From positions 1,798,001-1,862,000 of the forward strand of contig CM034547.1 of NCBI GenBank assembly GCA_020055645.1: 64,000 nt of DNA, in the 5' to 3' direction. This DNA is from Tomocerus qinae. Lineage: Eukaryota; Arthropoda; Collembola; Entomobryomorpha; Tomoceridae. The notes under the pieces are model-generated. The model was not told the origin of the DNA, made no database searches, and saw nothing but the letters and a program-made list of their open reading frames with translations. Below, one piece after another: positions 11,171-23,666 of the stretch (within the stretch, counting starts at the first letter, position 1; the number at the start of each line of letters is the position of its first letter). The translations under genes and the position numbers were made by a program.

Positions 11171-12118
11171 TTGGTTGCCGAGGTCATTAGGTTTTATTTT
11201 AATGCATTGACAGTTGCAAACCAATAATTTTACTCAAATCTATTATAGCAATAGCAATAGCAATAACAAAGAATTTTACGACTCCACCTAGACCATATAA
11301 TAATATTATACACAGAAGGATTTTGCATAAAGTCTGAAAGTTAGCTAACATATAACGAGAGATGCTACTATCTTAATAAATAATAATCTTATCTATCAGT
11401 ACTGAAATTTGAAAATTAAAATAATTAAAATGCATAATAATAGTACAAATTATTACCCTATTCAGCGTTCTTTTCTAGCTCATTTATAATCCTATTATTT
11501 GGTATTTTTGTTTGCGGCTGGGGAAGCAGTGGGCTGTGAAGTAATCGTAATGAAAATCAGTAGACCCACCCAACTGTGTGGTCTATAATTCTTCAAACAA
11601 AAATACCAAATAATAGGATTATAAATGAGATAGAAAAGAACGCTGAATAGGGTTAATAGATAGCAAAAACTTATAGGGATCATAAATAAATAATAAAAAT
11701 AAAATATTTACATACAGGGATACACATAGTGCTCGATGATGTTCGACAGAAGGATCTCCATCAGAACTCCTTTATTTTCCTTCGGTAAAGGACACAGGAA
11801 TTGAGTTCTGATTGATGGAGATCAACGCTAGAATTTCTCCTTCTTTAGGTACGTCCGCACTGCAATCTCCGATATCAGAATCAGTTACGACGATTATACG
11901 AATATCCTGTGTATGATATTCATGTAGTGCATTGCAAATTGTAGTAAATTGTAAAGTGTTGCTAAAATTCCCCCATCTGGGGAATCTATAAAATATTCGT
12001 TATAGCAATAGCCAATCAGAAGGCTGGATTTCAAAAAATTTCAGCCAATCAGAATGCGTATCCAAGTGCCACTCCGCAATGGACAATACCATCGCTACGA
12101 GGAATGAACAGTACGTTT
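11171..12118. mobile_element. Foldback element F2, rearranged relative of F1
   Basis: About 11185-11235 and 11400-11510 match the inner part of F1 (TGCATTGACAGTTGCAAAC; CCCTATTCAGCG; ATTTGGTATTTTTGTTTG). About 11580-11660 repeats the second segment inverted, and about 11905-12118 matches the F1 right arm (CCCCCATCTGGGGAATCTAT, AGCCAATCAGAATGCG, ending AACAGTACGT). The left outer arm is missing. A separate small hairpin lies at about 11754-11823 (GATCTCCATCAGAACTC against its complement). Confidence 0.65.
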
Positions 12119-12156
12119 TAAACTACAGTGATTTAAAATTTTTTTGAAATATGATA

Positions 12157-12175
12157 TGACGTCATTTTGACGTCA
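12157..12175. promoter_or_regulatory. Paired TGACGTCA palindromes
   Basis: Two perfect CRE-type octamers (12157-12164 and 12168-12175) one helical turn apart, just outside the end of F2. They could bind bZIP (CREB/ATF) proteins, but no gene is nearby and function is not shown. Confidence 0.3.
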
Positions 12176-12477
12176 CAAAACGTGAACGTGACGATGAAAC
12201 GGGAAGTATAGTCTAGGCTTTATTCTAGGTGCTTATAACTCCACCCACCCAAAGTGCATAACTCAGATGAAGCCAAATAAACTTGGGGTCTGACGACGAT
12301 GTATCGGTGGGATGTATCTACATGCGACATAATAATGTTATAGATAAGTAAAACTAACTCTCCTCATTTTATGTATTCCTTATTCATCACGGTGCAACTT
12401 TTTGTCCATTCCGAGTCAACAAATCTGTACCATCAGTACCAGTTTTGCCGCAGTTTAGATTTTGCATGTCGCCGACT

Positions 12478-12577
12478 TGTCTAGTACTAGACCTTATATT
12501 TGCCTTGCAAATAGGTCTAGACAGTTTCCTATTAAAAATGGATCCTGTTTGTAACGATATTCGTTACAAATAGTTGA
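12478..12577. repeat. Diverged fragment of MITE family P1 (copy 3)
   Basis: Starts TGTCTAGTACTAGACC and ends with a TTTGTAACGATATTCGTTAC palindrome. The order of parts matches copies 1 and 2 (end hairpin, short spacer, CCTGTTTG palindrome), but the paired bases differ. The element stops after the first internal palindrome. Confidence 0.55.
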
Positions 12578-15500
12578 TAGCTATTTGAGCAAAATAATTT
12601 GCAATGGAATATTCAAATGAAATTTGAACCTCACGAGACGGTAGAACGACGCAGTTCTCATCCTAAGGGATTCATAACCATAATGTAATTTAATTTGTTC
12701 AAGAATGTATATGACTGATGAGTATCTTGACCTTTTATCATAGGCGGACTCTTACAGAGTATGCATTTCAAAATAGTACAACAATTAAATAACATAGTCG
12801 AGACATTCCTAACATGGTAATAACATGTATTGGCATCAGAGTTATATGATAGGAGATTAATTAAAACTCAAGGGTTGTGGAGACAGTCTTTTGTGTTTTA
12901 TTTATTTATCTGTATGTATGTAAGATTTTTAATGGGTTGTTCTTTCTATGAAAACGTGAACAAAGGAGCTCATTTCATGACTGCTTACATGGTTATCGTA
13001 TTTAACATGATATAACAAATGCATACGAACCGGTAAAGAGCGTGTAATAATGTGTAGCTGGGTGAGTAAAAAAGAAGTGTGGTCGCAGCATGTATCCACC
13101 TTCGTTGATAAGACGAATGTCTGTAGCCTCGTCTTGTCTGCTAGTCTGTCGTCCGTGAAATGTTCATCAATCCTGTTCATCATTTACTTTCGTCTACCTT
13201 CCATCCGTCTGTCTGTCTTACTCCTTTACCTACCATGGAAAGTAACTCAACCACATACATGGCTAATCCTCGCTCATAATTAATACTACTACCTACCATT
13301 AAGATACTACTAGGAACGATGATAATATAATAATGATGGAAGGGACAGGAATGGATCATTCAAGATTCCCTACTCATGAGCTGACTGACTCTGCTATAAT
13401 ATAATCCACAGTTCAATCTGAGCTTCGTTTTGTTTTCCGTTTCTCCGCTAATGATTTCGTTAGTCAAAGTCGAAAGACAAACGAGCCCAAGTCTAAACCG
13501 TATAAAAGAATAGCAAGGTAGATATGGCTGACTGAAGTAAGATGTAAGATGCATTAATTGTGAGATGTTATTAAGCAAAAACTAAGGAAGGAGTCAAGTT
13601 AAGCTAATGCAGCAAGTCAAGTTGCTAATAAGCACCTCTCTTTATGGAAAACTCTTGTTCGTGATTTAGTATGCTAGAGTTGTAATGGAGTTATCGTTAG
13701 TAAGCTAATGGATGTGCAGAGTACAAGTTCATCATCGAGAGTTTGCGGCTGCTCGCTTAATAGAGTTCGTCTAATGTGCATAAGTGGCTTTCGGGTGTTA
13801 CACAAAGGAGCTACAAGTGTGAATGATAGTTCACAAAGTGTGAAGAAGATGAGATCGGGACTCCAATAAAGATATACACAGGTAATCATGTAAAATGCAC
13901 TCATCTACATAGACACATCTGAGAGGATCTACCTACCTATACTCATACGATTATTTTGATGTTGACTTATGATGACTAGACTGGCGATATACGCTCCTTC
14001 ATTGTGTTTGTATCTGTAGACAGTCTTTGGCTCCCAGGCACACTTAATGCTCACTACTTCACTTATTTTGGATAGACTATATCTCCAAGTGGAAAACTCC
14101 AGTCGTCACATTAACAGAGAGAGATCCCTCTACAATGTAGCATTATTGAACACAATTACTACACAATGTGCTTAATGCACCTGCGACGAGGCATCCTTCT
14201 CATAAAAACTGCTAGTAATTAATTTGAAGCAACAACCTTCTCACAATTCAAGATACTATACTTATTACATTATTAAAGCACATGTTAAAATAATAGTCCT
14301 TAACACAAGTCATTTCTCTACTTTGTTTTTATTTCTGCCGTATTATATAGTTCTGCCGTCGCCAGCTCCATATACTTCCATATAATATGTTCGTATCTCA
14401 CTCAATTTTACACTCACACAATTACTGTATTTATAGGAATTTTATTGACAACTAAACACAAATAATTACATACAATATTATAGTATCAGCAAAAACTTTT
14501 TCCACAGTCAAATATAGATAATATAGTGAGTCAATAAATGAAGAATATTATGATACATTTACATAATATATAAAGGTATACGTTTTATTTGAACTATTCA
14601 AGGTACACAAGAATGTGCTAATCATAATTATGTAGGGATATGGCATTACATCCAGTATACATGAAAATGCTCAGCTATGGCAATTTCTTTTGTTGGTTTT
14701 TCCGTCAGGTCGGCATTTTACGCTGTGGACACATGAAATGTAAAGCATCAGATTCACCGTCTCGCTTCGATTCCTTTTTACAGCCATAATGAGCCAGCTC
14801 ATGAAACATCCATTTAAATGAGACACACCGACAGATTACTTAGAAAAGTGTGAAGCATCATAAAGACGGATAAATCACAACAAATGATACTATTGGTTTC
14901 CTCGTTTCGCTTTGCTTAGCTTGCATCTTTCTTGCTCATTCTTACGTGGACAGTGCACTAATAATTCAAAGAAATGTCTTGCCTACTCACATTTCCCTCA
15001 TGCTTCCATTGATTTACTATCATCATTGGAATTCTCTTTGTAAAACTTAGTAACATTTGTGTGCAATATTCACAATTCAAAAAGCACAGTCATATTTATA
15101 CTTCTGTGAATTAATGTATCATTCTGACTTTTCTCATACTCCGAAATTGCTGAAACCAATAAATACCAGGACGATGGCTATAGAGGTTTGTAGTCAAAAT
15201 AGTAATAACAGACCGAACAGACCTGATGTTTAACTGTCAAATGCCCCTGAACAATATATTTATTTTTGAATTTACACTTTAGAAAATTTCTGCTCAAAAT
15301 TACTGCAAAGATGTGAAAAATTTCAAAAATATGTTTTTAGTGACTTTCGTCTAGAAGCTGGCATTAATAAAGTTTTAATGGATATTTAAAGTACGGAACT
15401 AGACCTGGGACTAATGAATCTTAGATTTTCAATGGCTTGAATCGACACCGACATTTCCGCGCTATTAAAAATAACCGCGCAACTTTAAAATTGTCTTTAC

Positions 15501-15686
15501 CATTTTCCCTATGACATTGGAAATGATGACAGCAAAAATCTGGAGAGTGGTATCGAGGGGTAGTACAGCGGATAGGTAGTACAACAAAGAACTTAACATT
15601 GCATCGCAATGTACAGACATAGTAATGGTAATGCAAATGGAAACGAGCACCTAGTACAAATAATTGTACCCGAGACGTGACGATAT
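12578..15686. other. Non-coding region, no gene seen
   Basis: Only short open frames without recognisable motifs. A run of CTGTCTGTC-like repeats at about 13205 is minor. No element boundary is found. Confidence 0.5.
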
Positions 15687-16057
15687 AATTAAATGATTAA
15701 AGGAGCCTTACCCAAGGCGATATTTGATCATAATTCTTCGAGGATGACTCATCCGAGGGATTACATGATATTACAAAGTAGTACCTGTATTATGTAGCAC
15801 TTAGTTCAAAGTAAAAAACATTTCCCGCCAAGCCCCTAACCCCGCACACCATCACCAAGTGAGGCGTCATTAATTTTAAAGATGATCTAGTTCCAATTGG
15901 GGAAAAAGATTTTCTTTGGGGAAGGGAGGGTGTAATCCCTCGGATGAGTCATCCTCGAAGAATTATGATCAAATATCGCCTTGGGTAAGGCTCCTTTAAT
16001 CATTTAATTCTTCTTCGGATGACTCATCCTCTGGATTACATGATATTACAAAGTAGT
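15687..16057. repeat. D1 3' terminal repeat and internal complementary region
   Basis: The outer segment 15687-15765 is the reverse complement of 15931-16009. Segment 15759-15871 is the reverse complement of the inner part of the far terminal repeat (20541 onward). Segment 16006-16057 is the reverse complement of its outermost part (to 20681). In DIRS elements the internal complementary region mirrors the joined ends of both terminal repeats. That is what is seen here. Confidence 0.88.
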
Positions 16058-19000
16058 TGTTCAAAGTTTTGTGAACTAGATGGGCGGTGGGAGGGTATAC
16101 CATTATAATTCATTCAGCGTAATTCGTTTTCCCAGTAAAACATGATTAAAAACATTTCATTAATTGATAAACACAATTAGCTTATAACTTTATAAATCGA
16201 GAATTTATAGTTACTTTACGCAAACATATCTAATGTAAGCATGTTAACTATAAAGAAATCAACTCAATAAAGATTGTGCAAACGAGCATTGATTGTCAAC
16301 GGGTCGGTGGTAAAACTGAGCAAAAACATTTGAGGAAGCATTCCAACCAGCCGTTTTCCTAATCGTTTCAATATCAATGCCCTTCTGCATAGCATAAGAC
16401 GTAGACGAATGTCTAGTGCTATGTGCGGAATAGACAAAAAATATCTATTCCACTTGATTTCAATGCAAGTTTCATCCAATTTGCAATTGTTTGAGACGAG
16501 ACACTTTTATGTGGTTCTACCGTACTAATAAAGAGCTTATCAGTATTCCCACGTAGTGGCTTCGTAACTTCTAGATAATGCAACAAAGTTGTAGCAACAC
16601 AGATCTTTTTATTGCTGGTGAAAAAAAGGCAAAACTAAGAGCGGTTGCGATTATCCAGGAGCTGAGGTTCTAATTAAATCCACAATATTCATTTCAATAG
16701 ATCATTATATTTATGAATATTTGAAACGCACTAAGGACAGAGTCTGTACTCTGAGCAGTTGCTAGAGCCAGCTTTAATGTTATGGCCTTTAGCGACAACT
16801 CTTCTAATGGTGACAGGTTTTCCAAAATATTTTAAAACTGGCTCAGGACTCCATGTTGATTTATATTTTGAAAAATTTGGTCTTGTGCGGTAGCAGGCCT
16901 TGAGAAAACGTTTTATTTGCAAATCTTCTCCTATTGGCAATGCTTCCGGTCTATAAATTATAAGAGAAAGTGCAGCTCTAGCGGTGTTTAGCGTTGAGTA
17001 TGAGCTGCCCTCATCACATCTTGTTTTAAGATATTTGAATATTTGTTAAGGTCTTGAAGTAAATGTTGAACATCCATTTTACTTGCAAAAACTGCCACCA
17101 AGATTTAAGTAACGATGAGTATTGCTTTACAGTGCTATTTGATAGAGATGACATAGTGTGATCCAGAGCCTCTAAAGGTATTCCTTTTGTTAGGAAAGCT
17201 TCACGGATAATTTGAACACAACCGAGGAAAGCGTCTTCCACAAAGGATGAGGTCCCCTAGAAGAGCAGAGCAAATTGTAACTTGGATCAAATATTATGTG
17301 GTTGTCGTTTGTCATTGAAGTAAGGACAGGATACCATGGCTGTGTAGGCCAGTTTGGTACAACAATGATGCCTAATCCACCTTCATTTCTGACTTTCCTT
17401 ATTACTCTGTTTATCAAAGCAAACGGAGGGTAAAATATATAATTACTCCAATCTAACGTAAATGCATCTACCGCGTAAGCTTCTGGATCAGGGAAACGTG
17501 AAACAAATTTATTGCATTTAGCATTATTTTTATTTGCAAATAAATCTATATTGGGTTTCCCAAACAATACTAGTATTTTTACGAAATGCCTCTGAGAATA
17601 ATACTCGCTGTTGCTCTCTAAGCGCCTGGATTCGATATCTGCATCAGTATTTTCCGCTGAAGGAATATACGAAGCAAAAAACCAGATTTGACTGTTATAA
17701 ACCACTGCCATATTTCTTGTGAGAGATTTGCACGCTTTGGAAACCTAATTCCACCCATTTTGTTTATGTATGCAATGGCGGTAGTATTATCAATACGAAG
17801 CAGTATCTGTACATTACGTAAATCATTAGCAAAACATTTCAACCTATAAAAAACTGCTAACAGTTCAAGGTAATTTATGTGCTCACTCTTTTTGTTCTAT
17901 GGTCCACCAGCCATGAGTAGTCATTTTGCCACATTTAACCCACCAACCCTTTGTAGAAGCGTCTGAAAATATCATGTCATATTTATCTACACGGATTGGG
18001 CTCATACAATTAAGTATATTTTTATACCACCAATTGCAATCGGATTTAGCATTCTCAGGAATATGCATGACTATCATAGTTTTCCATGAATTTTTTAAGG
18101 GCTAAATACTTGGTACGCTCAAGAATCTTTGTGTACAACAAGCCATAGGGGGCAGCGTACCGAACCGAAATTAATATTCCGATTAAACCCGTAAATTCTC
18201 TGATTGAACAACAAGTTTTGTGATTCATAGCCCGTAAATTCAATAATAACGCTAATTTCTTCTTCTCACTAATTTCAACAGTTAATGATACACTGTTGTA
18301 AATAAATCCTAGGTATGACACCCATTGGCTGGGGTACATTTGAGATTTAAGAGGGTTAATTATTAATCCGAGATATTCTAGTAAACTAGATATTGCCTTT
18401 ACATCTGATTGACCCGAACTTAAGAATTGGTTCAGAGTGAGTATATCATCAAGACAAATGATACCCACTATGCCTTGATTTCTTAAATGTCGTATTACCG
18501 GTTTCATTAACTTGGTAAACACGTAAGGAGCTATATTTAAACCACAAGGAAGGCAGACGAATTGATATAAAATGCCTTTCCAAGAAACTCGCAAATATTT
18601 TATGTTGCGATGTTGTTCTTTGCAAATGGAAATTAAGTAGTAGGCATCTTTTAAATCAATTGTCGCCATATAATCATTGCGATTATTTAGGTAAAGTACC
18701 GATCTGGTGTCTCCCATTTTAAAATGGGGCGCTTGAATAAATTGGTTCAATTTTTTCAAATTCAGAAAAAAACGATAACTTCCGTCTGGCTTGGGAACCA
18801 GAATAAACTGGAGAGAGAAATTCTCCGGATATACTTTTACATCTTTCTATGGCACCCACTTCCTCAAGCTTTGAAACGGAATTTGTAACCGCTTCTTCTT
18901 CTTTAGTGGAAAATTGGCTAGCTTGAGGTGGTATTGTTTGATATGGACATTGCGTAAATGGTATCTTAAAACCTTTTACGCAATTTAATACCCGTTTATC

Positions 19001-20540
19001 AGATGTAAAAATGAGCCAGTTATCGAAATAATCTTGTAATCTTCCTGCAACACATACCCTGCTTACTGACAGGTTTTCTTGTTATAGGACGTTCTCTGCC
19101 CGCTTGACCGGTTCTGTTTGAACTGTGATCGAAGCGGGCGATTAGAGTCTAAAGAATAAATCTTTTCCTTGACTCCTTCCTGTTGAGAACAACGAGTTGT
19201 CACTTTTTCATCCTTCTTTTCAGTTTTTCTCATCGCCTTTTGCTTTCAGTTCTGAAGCCACTTTCTCAAATTCTTTAGCTCCTTTAATTCGAGAAGATAA
19301 TTCCTCGCCGAATAGGAACTCTCCGATTTGAGAAATATCGGTTGCCTTCTGCATTGTGGCTGATGCAATTGTTGGTTTAATTAACATGCGACGAGAATTG
19401 ACATTGAATGATGCCAGTCTGTGAGTAACTTACCAGAATTATTTAAGTTCTCAATGACAGAAAGTTCACAAGATTTGCTAGTAAAAAGCATTGTTATAGC
19501 TTTTCCAAAGGCAGTTACACCACTAGCCAATTGCCGTTGCTGGCGAAGAATAGAGAAGTCTTTCTTCCGAGCTGTCTCGCTTAAACTTACCTCAATTTCA
19601 GCATTAAGCTTAGGAGGCAAAAGACCAGGGCAATTCTTAGGCGGTGAGTACTTTTCTAAAATCTCTCATGTGGTGAGTCCCATCAAAGAGATATGCCCCC
19701 ATCGGGTAGCCAAATCTTGATGGATTTCTGCACTCAGCTGAGCAATTTGTGTTGGTTGTTCACCAAGAATAGCCATAATATTTTACTGAGTGGCACCTTT
19801 TAAATCCAAAATGTCTTCCTGCCCATCAATATTTGTTGTCGGTTCCGGCTTATTTCCAGCAGATCCTTTTTCAACTTCTATGATTTTATCCTTTCCCGAT
19901 TTTGAGAATTCATTAGAAGAGCTGGATCTAGCTGGTGGCGGTGACTCAGATTTGCTTCCCCTTTACGGTGTTTAACTCTTTGGTTAACATGCCGTAGGGT
20001 GGTCTGGCTGCGGCACTACTGGCCGGCTCAAAAGACCTTTCTGAGCGATCAGATTGACTGCGAACCTGACGTTCCAGATACTGTAGGCGCTCCAGATTTT
20101 CTCTTTGGACCCGTTTATCACTGGTTTCCTGTCTGGGGCCACGGTAAGAATGATCAGATCGAGATCTTGATCTTTCCCGTTTACGTCGGTTCGAGTCATA
20201 GTGGGCAGATCGTCGATCTTCGGGTGACGATGAGCGATGACGTTTTCTACTTGTCATTCTGCAATAAAAAATAAACTAACCAAAAAAATTATTTTTATGG
20301 TTGTTGAAAGTATATGGATAATCGACGGAACTCCGCTCAACCTTATTGGGCCTTTATAAATTGTAAAATTTTGCTATAATAGACAAATTTTTTAAATAAA
20401 AAACTACCCAAATAGGAATGTTACCCAATCCAAGTCGCTATGACTTATTTCAGTCAAAATTTTGACACAAATTTGCAGAAAAAACAGGATCTTTTTCCAG
20501 CTGAATGATAGACGTGTGAACGCAGTGCACAAAATTCAGT

Positions 20541-20681
20541 AATGACGCCTCACTTGGTGATGGTGTGCGGGGTTAGGGGCTTGGCGGGAAATGTTTTTTA
20601 CTTTGAACTAAGTGCTACATAATACAGGTACTACTTTGTAATATCATGTAATCCAGAGGATGAGTCATCCGAAGAAGAATT
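20541..20681. repeat. D1 5' inverted terminal repeat
   Basis: Reverse complement of 15759-15871 plus 16006-16057. Begins AATGACGCCTCACTTGG and ends GAAGAAGAATT. Confidence 0.88.
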
Positions 20682-22384
20682 TAACTGTAGATGCAGCTTA
20701 TGCATATGTATAATCATAGCTACGAAGTAGTGGTGAAGCCTATATATCATATCTTTAAACATTTATTGCGCCAAGTCTTTACCAGATACAACAACTATTT
20801 ATAAAGCATGCAGTACTCACAATAGTAGCCCACAAACGACTACGATGGTTCACTGAAGCCCATCTGTTTCAAATACCAAAGTACTATTTATTGTGTTACT
20901 TAATTACAAATGATTATTATTATAAATGATATGTATCGGTAGAATGCATCTAAAAGTAGGGAGGTATCGCTGGATACATTGTGTGTATCCAGGACGGGTT
21001 AATAAAGGCATATAGATCACCCGTGGTGGTGAGGCAGTAAGATATATTATGTCGTCTATAGACACCACATCAAAGATGCAATACAAGCATTTAATATTAA
21101 TAGCTGCTCTTATAGTAATTATTAGGAGCGCAGTGACTTGAGTTGGAGTGGGTAGACTGCATATTAATTCTAAGTGTAAGTAATTGGTGTGTTACGTGCA
21201 GAGTACTAATGTCTATGGAAGTGTGTTCAACTAAAGTGTGATGGATGAGTAGAGGAAGATCGGATCAGAGAGTAGGGTTATTGTTGGATAATAACACCAA
21301 GGCGCCAATGACTACAATGCAGAAAGGCTACTTACATGCAGGTTGAAGATTGATTCACTGCTATTATAAAAGAGATGCGCATTGCAGCAGCAAAGTGCAT
21401 AATATACAAAATTATTATCATTACTTGCTGTAGAAATACTATCTACTTGGCAGAGAGTGAAATGATCAGAGACACAAACGCACCATCTTCATCTTTGTGA
21501 GTTTTGACCGTTAAATTACACCGTGTCATACCCGAAGGAAAAGAAATTAGTTACCCAAGTAGCATCCCCTCTCTGTATATTTACACTCACCTAATCCACT
21601 TTACCAGAAGGCTGTCTATCTCCACTTGACCAATATATAATCATGCACTCTGTGTTTACTTCGTATTGATTGATAGCAGATTGGATACATTTGGGATTCA
21701 TATTCACAAAATTGCACAAATGAAGAGATGTACAAATCTAGTGAAATTGTGTATCAAAATACTGCAAGGCATTTTTTAATTTTACAGATTCAGATCATGG
21801 TTCATTACATTATATTTTACCTTTCTTCATTAAGGACTTGTGTCATGAGCCCACACTACATATTAATAAATGATGCACAATGACAGTTTGAGTTCAATCG
21901 AGGGCTTAGTATCAGTGTTCATTCAGTTCGTATAATCTATGTGTATGTTGTTGAGTGATAGGAGCTATTAGGGATTGATGTGGGGAATGGACATGGAAGC
22001 CAAAGGGTGTGATGATGAATTCAAAACTTGGAATCAATCTTGTCAAATGAAGGAAGGCTCTCTACTGGGTAATGGACAATTTAATGATATACTCCCAGGG
22101 CAGGCCAAGCAAGACAAGACAACAGAAAACCAAGTGAAAAATATCAGTGCATTATCCACTTTGTAATAACAGGATTTTATTAGCCACAAGCACCAACACT
22201 CACTCACTTAACACATTACGCAGTCTCTCCACTTCCCTAAACATCTCTAATGAGGTCTGGAGATCCACTGGCTATATCTGTTTGGTGGAAATCTGGAAAG
22301 GTTCAACTCCTCAATGCATAGTATTGACTAACCCATACAATTAGATAATACGCAATTTGTTTGTACTTCTTATCAACAGTACTT
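20682..22384. other. Non-coding region, no gene seen
   Basis: No coding frame is supported. A purine-rich block at about 21120-21280 and a pyrimidine-rich patch at about 21560-21630 give a weaker case of the recurring switch. Confidence 0.5.
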
Positions 22385-22800
22385 ATTATGTGGGTATCAA
22401 CACAAAAGCTCCCGTACTAGAAAAGTTCCCCTATTAGAAAAGTTAGACCAGCTCGTAGACTTGAGACGTAGATAGAGGTGGATCGGACATCGTTGAAGTT
22501 AAAGCGAACTAATAATATACTACTCTACTTTCTTGCGATGCAACCAGTTTAAAGTAATTGTAATACAGTAGCATTTAACTGTAATCTATAATATAATCCT
22601 AGAGTTGAAAAAAATTACGAATCTATCTATATTTGTCTGGTAGGAGAGCTTAGGAAACCTGCATATACTACGTAACGCAAAACTCCCTCCTCCATGTGTA
22701 AGGCATGTGTTGACTGCAACACTTTTGAGTACCTCCTCCTCCCATCAACTGCACACGTAATATATGCATGTTCCTTAAACGCAAAATGCGCAAGCCCAAC

Positions 22801-22891
22801 TAATGTTTTAATAATGTACCCCAACGCATACCTTCATGTGCTAAATTTTGTACATGGAGGTATGCGTTGGGGTACATTATTGAAAACATTA
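22801..22891. mobile_element. 91-bp hairpin MITE inside U1 copy A
   Basis: Arms 22801-22838 and 22852-22891 are near-perfect reverse complements (TAATGTTTTAATAATGTACC, CCAACGCATACC). The segment is absent from the matching position in copy B, which shows that it is an insertion. TA-type ends suggest a TA or TAA target, not proven. Confidence 0.7.
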
Positions 22892-23086
22892 ATTCCTCCG
22901 AAAAGAGTCGTTTCATATTATTGTAACGTTGTGACATCAAAACAATAATAGAAATTTACACAAGAAGGTTGAATGGTTGTGATTTGGGATTGAATGGAAA
23001 TGAGTGGCGAAAGGGGAAAATTTCGTAATGATCGTAACGTGCCTTATTAAATAACATTTCAAAATTGCTAATCCAAATTGGGAGTG

Positions 23087-23119
23087 CCCCTAATTGGCAT
23101 ACACTTTTTGGCATAAAAT
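23087..23119. repeat. Left inverted repeat of the TTGGCATA element
   Basis: Exact reverse complement of 25220-25252. Confidence 0.92.
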
Positions 23120-23666
23120 ATTCTTTTCAAAAATCCTTTTTTTATTGGCATAAATTTATTAAACAAACAAATAATTAATAGTAATAATAGTCACACTACT
23201 CAGTCAAAAAATGTGTAATGTATAGCCTGCAGTGTCAATGAAAATACCGAATCCAGTTATCAAGATAAATTATACAAATCAAAGTTTATTCGCCAAAGTA
23301 TATATCCACTCCGAATAGCTCACATTAGAACGATTTTTAAAAATTTTCAGCAGCATTTTGTCATATAGCAGAACTCTTTTGTTCTTCTTGTTCGGAAATT
23401 TGCCCACAAGCATCCGTGCTAAGGTGTTCTCCGAATTATTTCTTACCTCCTAACTTACTGTCTGTGTATGTATCTATCATATCGGAGGATACCTCGTATC
23501 CTTTTTTTTATTATTAATTTTATTACTGTCTCAAAATGAGATTGCCTTTAAGACACAGTAAAATAATTCAAATTTAATTTACAAAAATAAAAGTATTATG
23601 TTTAGAAAAGAATAACTTAACATTTAATTTTAAACAAATGATTTTGTAGAATAGTTGCTGATCCTT

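Larger units (their letters stand above)
15687..20681 (-). mobile_element. DIRS retrotransposon copy D1, decayed
   Basis: About 5.0 kb, on the minus strand. Parts in element order: 5' inverted terminal repeat (20541-20681), Gag-like region (about 19240-20260), reverse transcriptase (about 18055-18840), RNase H (about 17620-18080), methyltransferase-like region (about 17190-17711), tyrosine recombinase remnants (about 16264-17100), internal complementary region (15931-16057) and 3' inverted terminal repeat (about 15759-15871). The layout is canonical for DIRS, which integrates through a circular intermediate without a long target duplication. It is broken, with roughly ten breaks. It is an old copy, older than D2. 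Confidence 0.88.

Noticed and set aside
19421-20274. Plus-strand frames of 61-99 residues within D1
   Set aside because: They are the reverse-strand shadow of the Gag-like region of the DIRS copy.
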